Below, in pieces: positions 13,606 through 17,133 of a DNA stretch of 17,133 bases. Location of the stretch: positions 1-17,133 of the forward strand of contig JBQTHV010000095.1 of the NCBI GenBank assembly GCA_052389555.1, written 5' to 3'. A program made the translations under genes and the position numbers. Positions within the stretch are counted from its first letter, which is position 1, and each line of letters starts with the position of its first letter. The stretch is from JABFSM01 sp052389555 (lineage in GTDB: Bacteria; Gemmatimonadota; Gemmatimonadetes; Gemmatimonadales; GWC2-71-9). The notes below the pieces were generated by a model, which saw only the letters and a list, made by a program, of their open reading frames with translations, searched no databases and had not been told where the DNA came from.

Positions 13606-16047
13606 GTGAGTGCCGAGCGCCGAGCCGCCGAGTCGCCGAGCCGCCAGGCCGAGCCGTCCAGGCGCCGAGCCGACGAGCCGTCCCGCCTTACCTTTCACCT
13701 GATTCCGCATACCCACTGGGACCGCGAGTGGTATCTCCCCCGCGCGGCGTTCCAGGCCCGGCTCATTCCCGTTCTGGACGAGGTCCTGGACCAGCTCGAG
13801 CGCGAGCCCACCTCAAGGTTTCTGCTCGACGGCCAGACCATCCTGCTCGAGGACTACCTCGCGGTGCGGCCCGAGCAGGAGGACCGAATCCGCGCGCAGG
13901 TCGAGCGCGGGGCACTGGAGATCGGGCCCTGGTACGTCCTGGCTGATCTGTTGATCCCGTCGGCCACCTCGATCCGCCGCAATCTCGCGGAGGGGGCTCG
14001 GCAGGCGAACCGGTTCGGCCGGCCGCTCGACGTGGTCTACAGCCCCGACGCCTTCGGCCATCCCGCCGCCTTGCCGGCGATCGCGGCCGAGTTCGGGCTC
14101 CGGCGCGCGGTGGTTCGCCGCGGGTTAGGCCGGCCGGGTGAGTTCTACCGGTGGGAAGACTCCGCCGGCGAAACCCTGCTGGTCTATCAGCTTCCTCCCG
14201 CGGGTTATGATGTCGCCATCGGACTGGCCGACGCCGGTCCGAACCTCGGGCGCCGCTGGCCGTCCGTCCGCGGCGAGCTGGTGGAGCGCGCTGCCACCGG
14301 CCAGATCGCCGTGTTCCTCGGCGCGGACCACCATGCCATGGTGCCGGATGTGGCCGGCTTGCGCGACAGGCTCCAGCAGCTCGAGCCCACTCACGAGGTG
14401 CGGATCAGTGGGCTCACCGAGTTCTTCCAGGCAGCCGAGCGGGCCCTGGTCGGGGTTCGTCTGCCGGTGGTCCGTGGCGAGCTCCGGAGCAGCGGTGGGC
14501 GGGTTTGGGTGCTCCAGGACGTCCACTCGAGTCGGTCCCGGCTCAAGCGCGAGCATGCGGCGGCGGAGCTCATGTTCGCGCGAATCGCGGAGCCGCTGGC
14601 TCGGCTGGCGCGGGAAGCCGGCGGGCCGGATCTGGCGCCGTTGGTGCACCACGCCTGGCGGACTCTCCTGCAGTGCCAGTTCCATGACACACTTGCCGGG
14701 ACCACGGCGGACGCCGCCCAGGCGGAGCAGCGGGTTAGGCTATCGGCGGTCCGCAGCCTGGCCCGGGAAATCACCGACCGGGGGCTGGCCAGCATCGCGG
14801 GTTATGATCCGGACGCGGCTCGTCCCTCCGCGCGTGCCGGCGACTTGGAACGGTTCGAGGCACCGGGACCTCGGCTCGTCCTCTGGAACCCCGCCGATCG
14901 GGCCCGCGGGGGAATAGCAACCGCGCTGCTGACTTTCTTCCGGCGCGACGTTCCGGTGGGCCCGCCGCCGACCCGGCCGATCCGCCTGGGGCAAGGCTAC
15001 CGGCCGTTCGCGCTGGAATCTCCGGCGGGCGAGATCATCCCGGTCCAGGTCCTCCGGGTCGAGCCGGGCCAGGAGCGGCGCGACGCGGCTCGTCATTATC
15101 CCGATCAGGACGAAGTCGATCGCGTCTGGGTCGCGTTCCAGGCTTCCGAAGTGCCCGGGTTAGGAGTGACGTGGCTCGCGCCCAGGCGGGGCCGCTACCC
15201 GCTTCGCGGCGCGGGACTGCGAGTGGAGCCGGGCCTGCTGGTGAACTCCTACGTCTCGGTGCGGGTTACGCCGGACGGCACCCTTACCCTCACGGATCTC
15301 CGATCCGGGGCGGAGTTTCCCGACCTGGTGACCCTCATCGATGAGCCGGATCGGGGCGATCTCTACACGTTCTCGCCCGCGGGTCCGGCGGAACGGGCGT
15401 CGGCGGTCCTGATCGCCCAAACAGTACGGGCGGAAGGGCCCTTGATCGGTGCTCTCGAGGCCCGCTGGGCCGTGGTGATCGGAGGGGAGGAATGGCTGCA
15501 AGCCCGGCTGCTGGTGGTACTCCATGCCGATGCGCCGCTCGTGCGTCTCCGGCTCGACCTCGACAACTGGAAGACCGATCACCGGCTGCGGGCCCGTTTC
15601 CCCGTGGAGCCCGGCCGAGCGGTGTCCGGCGCCGCGCTCGGCGCCGAGCGCCGCGAGCCGATTGACCCACGCACCGACGGGTTCGAACGAGTGGTCGCGA
15701 CCGTCCCCGCGCAGCGCTTTATTGCTGCAGCGGGGCATCGGAAGGGGCTCGCGGTGTTCGCACCGGGATTCTTCGAGGCGGAATGGACCCGGAAAGGCGA
15801 GATCCTGGTGACCCTGCTCCGATCGGTGGGCGAGCTCTCCCGCGCCGACCTGCCGGCACGACCCGGCCACGCCGCCTGGCCGGTCTCGACGCCGGACGCG
15901 CACGAGTTCGGGCGCCATACCATCGAGCTCGGTCTGGCTCCGGTCGACCCGGATAGCCTGCCAGATACCGAGAGCATGGAACGGATGTGGGAGGATCTCT
16001 TTCTACCGGTCCAGGCTCGCTACTTTCGGGAGTTTGGTCCGAGGTAG
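13606..16047 (+). CDS. Glycoside hydrolase family 38 alpha-mannosidase
   Basis: The 813-residue protein carries the GH38 signature HLIPHTHWDREWY. Zinc ligands and catalytic residues are all visible: H37 and D39 (HTHWD), nucleophile D148 in PDAFGHP, a candidate acid/base Asp at about 241 (GADHHAMV) and H360 in FHDTLAGT. The catalytic half is about 28-400, followed by beta-rich C-terminal domains (about 420-800) as usual for retaining alpha-mannosidases. It should cleave alpha-mannosyl residues from oligosaccharides. I see no signal peptide, so it probably acts in the cytoplasm on imported glycans. GTG 13606 lies 7 bases after the ferritin-like gene. Residues 1-27 are encoded largely by a short repeat and precede the conserved fold; no other ATG/GTG/TTG start exists before the HTHWD motif. 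Confidence 0.92.
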   Translation: MSAERRAAESPSRQAEPSRRRADEPSRLTFHLIPHTHWDREWYLPRAAFQARLIPVLDEVLDQLEREPTSRFLLDGQTILLEDYLAVRPEQEDRIRAQVERGALEIGPWYVLADLLIPSATSIRRNLAEGARQANRFGRPLDVVYSPDAFGHPAALPAIAAEFGLRRAVVRRGLGRPGEFYRWEDSAGETLLVYQLPPAGYDVAIGLADAGPNLGRRWPSVRGELVERAATGQIAVFLGADHHAMVPDVAGLRDRLQQLEPTHEVRISGLTEFFQAAERALVGVRLPVVRGELRSSGGRVWVLQDVHSSRSRLKREHAAAELMFARIAEPLARLAREAGGPDLAPLVHHAWRTLLQCQFHDTLAGTTADAAQAEQRVRLSAVRSLAREITDRGLASIAGYDPDAARPSARAGDLERFEAPGPRLVLWNPADRARGGIATALLTFFRRDVPVGPPPTRPIRLGQGYRPFALESPAGEIIPVQVLRVEPGQERRDAARHYPDQDEVDRVWVAFQASEVPGLGVTWLAPRRGRYPLRGAGLRVEPGLLVNSYVSVRVTPDGTLTLTDLRSGAEFPDLVTLIDEPDRGDLYTFSPAGPAERASAVLIAQTVRAEGPLIGALEARWAVVIGGEEWLQARLLVVLHADAPLVRLRLDLDNWKTDHRLRARFPVEPGRAVSGAALGAERREPIDPRTDGFERVVATVPAQRFIAAAGHRKGLAVFAPGFFEAEWTRKGEILVTLLRSVGELSRADLPARPGHAAWPVSTPDAHEFGRHTIELGLAPVDPDSLPDTESMERMWEDLFLPVQARYFREFGPR
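13612..13680. repeat. GCCGAGC-type repeat at the 5' end of the mannosidase gene
   Basis: Two exact GCCGAGC units (13612-13625) are followed by 8-base variants CGCCGAGT, CGCCGAGC and CGCCAGGC (13626-13649), then degenerate copies to about 13680. It is the same word family as at 6306-6382 but less regular. It encodes an Arg/Ser/Ala/Glu-rich N-terminal extension and supplies the only usable start region. Confidence 0.75.
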
Positions 16048-16454
16048 CCGCTGTTCTCTTGGTCAGGCAGAGGTGTTCTTCCGCAGTGATATCCGTGATA
16101 TGACTGACCGGCCCCCGGGATATAGCGCTGGGCTCAGCGTGTTGCCATCGTTGTAGTTGGGAACTCCTGGCCCGGCGGATCCCTGGGGCAGGTTGCAGTC
16201 TATTCAGGGGTAGGAGGGGAAGCGAGCGGCGAGTGCCTGGCACCGTCCATCCGCAACTGACGGTGGGGAAGCACGATAGCGGCCTGGCGATCAGGCGGGA
16301 GCTGGCAGACCCTCCGCAGTGGTACTGGATATTCCATGTTCGTATACATGCGAACGCGTTCTGGATAAGGATTGTTAGAGAGAGTAGGATTCAGCCTAAA
16401 TAGAGGTTATGCAGCCCTACCCAAGTCGTACCGCCGATGCACTCCAATCCCGCC
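16048..16454. other. About 400 bp without a convincing gene, lower GC
   Basis: No ORF of normal length or recognisable family is present. One 60-base line near the right side (16381-16440) is 31/60 G+C, against 39-41/60 in lines sampled from the genes upstream, so the composition differs. It contains a small interrupted palindrome GTTCG-8-CGAAC (16338-16355), a possible gene remnant on the - strand (16066-16203), and a 56-codon + strand reading frame (16233-16403) that I do not accept as a gene. I see no tRNA, IS end or terminator. Confidence 0.6.
16066..16203 (-). pseudogene. Possible remnant of a protein C-terminus
   Basis: The minus strand is open for 46 codons between a TGA upstream (16204-16206) and a TGA stop (16063-16065), with no ATG, GTG or TTG start. 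The translation includes PGVPNYNDGNTLSPALYPGG and then RSVISRISLR, which reads like real protein ending in an amphipathic beta-strand. That ending resembles the last strand of outer-membrane barrels, but the terminal aromatic residue is missing. It may be the decayed end of a gene cut off by insertion of the adjacent DNA. This is a tentative call. Confidence 0.2.
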
Positions 16455-16483
16455 TTGACGTTGTACACCGTTGTACATACATT
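16455..16483 (+). promoter_or_regulatory. Sigma-70-type promoter of brnTA
   Basis: A -35 box TTGACG (16455-16460) and a -10 box TACATT (16478-16483) are separated by exactly 17 bases. The BrnT start codon begins 6 bases after the -10 box. Transcription would therefore start at or next to the A of ATG 16489, giving a leaderless mRNA. The only ribosome-site-like bases are AGG (16484-16486), too close to both elements to be convincing. Confidence 0.7.
16461..16477. promoter_or_regulatory. Putative BrnA operator: two TTGTACA sites
   Basis: TTGTACA-CCG-TTGTACA fills the promoter spacer exactly. Each site contains the self-complementary TGTACA and the two copies are 10 bases apart, about one helical turn, which suits cooperative binding by ribbon-helix-helix dimers. 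BrnA-family antitoxins are known to repress their own promoter, so this is the expected target. Binding is inferred. Confidence 0.65.
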
Positions 16484-16488
16484 AGGCG

Positions 16489-16767
16489 ATGGAGTATCGG
16501 TGGGATCCGGCGAAGGCGCGCGCCAACCGCCGAAAGCACGGCATTGGGTTCGCCGATGCTGTCGGAGCCCTGGAGGACCCATTCGCGGTCACGCTGGATG
16601 ACCCACACCCGGCGGAGGAGCGGTTCCTCAACATTGGGCAGGACTTTCTCGGCCGCATCATTGTGGTCAATTGGACCGTGCGCGGCGAGGTCATCCGTTT
16701 GATATCGGCTCGCTCCGCGACTCCCGCGGAGCGAAGGCAATACGCGGAAGGTCAAGATCATGCGTAA
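16489..16767 (+). CDS. brnT: BrnT family ribonuclease toxin
   Basis: The 92-residue protein matches BrnT along its length: the opening YRWDPAKARANRRKHGIGFADA corresponds to the family pattern (F/Y)xWDxxKaxxNxxKHGvsFexA, followed by LEDPFAVTLDD, then GRIIVVNWTVRGEVIRLISARSATPAERRQY, the conserved core with IRxISARxAtxxEr. BrnT toxins have a RelE-like fold, cleave RNA and stop growth when free of antitoxin. The gene comes first in the operon and overlaps brnA by 8 bases, as usual for this system. The ATG is fixed by the promoter geometry and the conserved N-terminus. Confidence 0.92.
   Translation: MEYRWDPAKARANRRKHGIGFADAVGALEDPFAVTLDDPHPAEERFLNIGQDFLGRIIVVNWTVRGEVIRLISARSATPAERRQYAEGQDHA
16746..16751 (+). 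promoter_or_regulatory. Ribosome binding site of brnA inside brnT
   Basis: GGAAGG lies within the last codons of brnT, 8 bases before ATG 16760. It gives the antitoxin its own initiation site, in contrast to the apparently leaderless toxin start. Confidence 0.6.
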
Positions 16768-17047
16768 AGAATACGACTTCTCGAAGGGACGAAGAAATCC
16801 CTATGCGGCGGCTGCCAAGGGGAAAACCCGGATTACCATTCGGATCGATGATGACATTCTGGCCTGGTTTCGTGACCGCGTCAATCAAATGGGTGGGGGC
16901 AACTACCAGACCCTGATCAACCAGGCGCTGCGCAATAGCATCGCTTCTGCCTCCGAACCACTCGAGACTGTGGTGCGAAGGGTCGTCCGACAAGAATTGG
17001 CAGCGTCCGGACCTCGAGTCCGGCGGCGCAAGCGACAGGCTGCATAA
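16760..17047 (+). CDS. brnA: BrnA family antitoxin (ribbon-helix-helix)
   Basis: The 95-residue protein starts with MRKEYDFSKGRRNPYA, the hallmark N-terminus of BrnA antitoxins. A ribbon-helix-helix DNA-binding region follows (KTRITIRIDDDILAWFRDRV...NYQTLINQALRNSI, about 22-61). BrnA binds and neutralises BrnT and represses the operon. The start overlaps brnT by 8 bases (ATGCGTAA), suggesting coupled translation. After the RHH region a basic tail of about 34 residues (EPLETVVRRVVRQELAASGP, then VRRRKRQ) extends beyond what many short BrnA proteins carry. One 60-base line of the gene (16801-16860) is 32/60 G+C, clearly lower than the core genes. Confidence 0.92.
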   Translation: MRKEYDFSKGRRNPYAAAAKGKTRITIRIDDDILAWFRDRVNQMGGGNYQTLINQALRNSIASASEPLETVVRRVVRQELAASGPRVRRRKRQAA

Positions 17048-17082
17048 CCCGCGCTTGCAGCAGACGAGCCCCTAACCGCTTC

Positions 17083-17124
17083 GGCCGCCGCCGGATATCT
17101 TATGACCTTGGATCGGCGGCGGCC
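17083..17124. terminator. GC-rich hairpin downstream of brnTA
   Basis: GGCCGCCGCCG (17083-17093) and CGGCGGCGGCC (17114-17124) form a perfect 11-bp stem around a 20-base AT-richer loop with GATATCTTATG. It starts 35 bases after the brnA stop. No T-tract follows, so it may be a terminator without U-run or a structured boundary element. It resembles the hairpin at 99-140 in layout. Confidence 0.45.
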
Positions 17125-17133
17125 TCAGCAGGG

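Noticed and set aside
16338..16355. GTTCG-8-CGAAC palindrome as a LexA-type SOS box
   Set aside because: Arm orientation and spacing do not match the known LexA box types, and no gene starts nearby at promoter distance.
16233..16403. 56-codon + strand ORF starting at GTG, with AGGAGG about 15 bases upstream
   Set aside because: The ribosome site is too far away, the Trp/Arg-rich product resembles nothing known to me, and the minus strand looks more protein-like in the neighbouring stretch.
1..17133. tRNA, rRNA or insertion sequence
   Set aside because: I saw no cloverleaf-like segment, rRNA-like block, transposase domain or IS-type terminal repeats; the 7954-8109 inverted repeat has no transposase between its arms.

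Overview
The window is GC-rich (about 65-70% in the lines I counted by hand) and every supported gene is on the + strand. Large secreted BNR/VPS10-type (sortilin-like) repeat proteins, several TTG and GTG starts, and few clear Shine-Dalgarno sites suggest a Gemmatimonadota-like soil or sediment bacterium. That phylum call is inference from gene content, not from a marker gene.

Layout. (1) 2-94: the last codons of a MacB/FtsX-type ABC permease. (2) 144-2848: a two-component pair, an NtrC-type response regulator (AAA+ and Fis domains) followed by a membrane histidine kinase; a heptamer repeat fills the spacer between them. (3) 3011-6217: a secreted 1068-residue BNR/sortilin-like protein. (4) 6284-7925: a small, very basic protein whose N-terminus is built from a 7-bp DNA repeat, then an APC amino-acid permease. 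(5) 7926-8159: a gene-free interval holding a large inverted repeat (30-bp arms) around short 7-bp phrases. (6) 8160-9134: an amidohydrolase-2 (ACMSD-like) enzyme. (7) 9196-16047: a tightly packed run of a second BNR/sortilin-like protein, a ferritin-like di-iron protein (4-bp overlap) and a GH38 alpha-mannosidase (7-bp gap). (8) 16048-16488: about 440 bp of lower-GC DNA without a convincing gene, possibly holding a gene remnant. (9) 16489-17047: a BrnT/BrnA toxin-antitoxin pair with a readable promoter and operator. (10) 17083-17124: a GC-rich hairpin near the window end.

How the genes may work together. The middle of the window reads as a module for extracellular or periplasmic handling of peptides and glycans: two exported beta-propeller proteins, an amino-acid permease, an amidohydrolase and a mannosidase. 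The link is contextual. The toxin-antitoxin pair and its lower-GC flank look like an accessory insertion behind this block.

The strongest unexpected signals are at the nucleotide level. Three unrelated 7-bp repeat families sit at gene boundaries or inside 5' coding ends. The heptamer GGTTAGG is over-represented on both strands and accounts for nearly every TTA codon. The brnTA operator lies exactly in the -35/-10 spacer of a promoter that would give a leaderless toxin mRNA.
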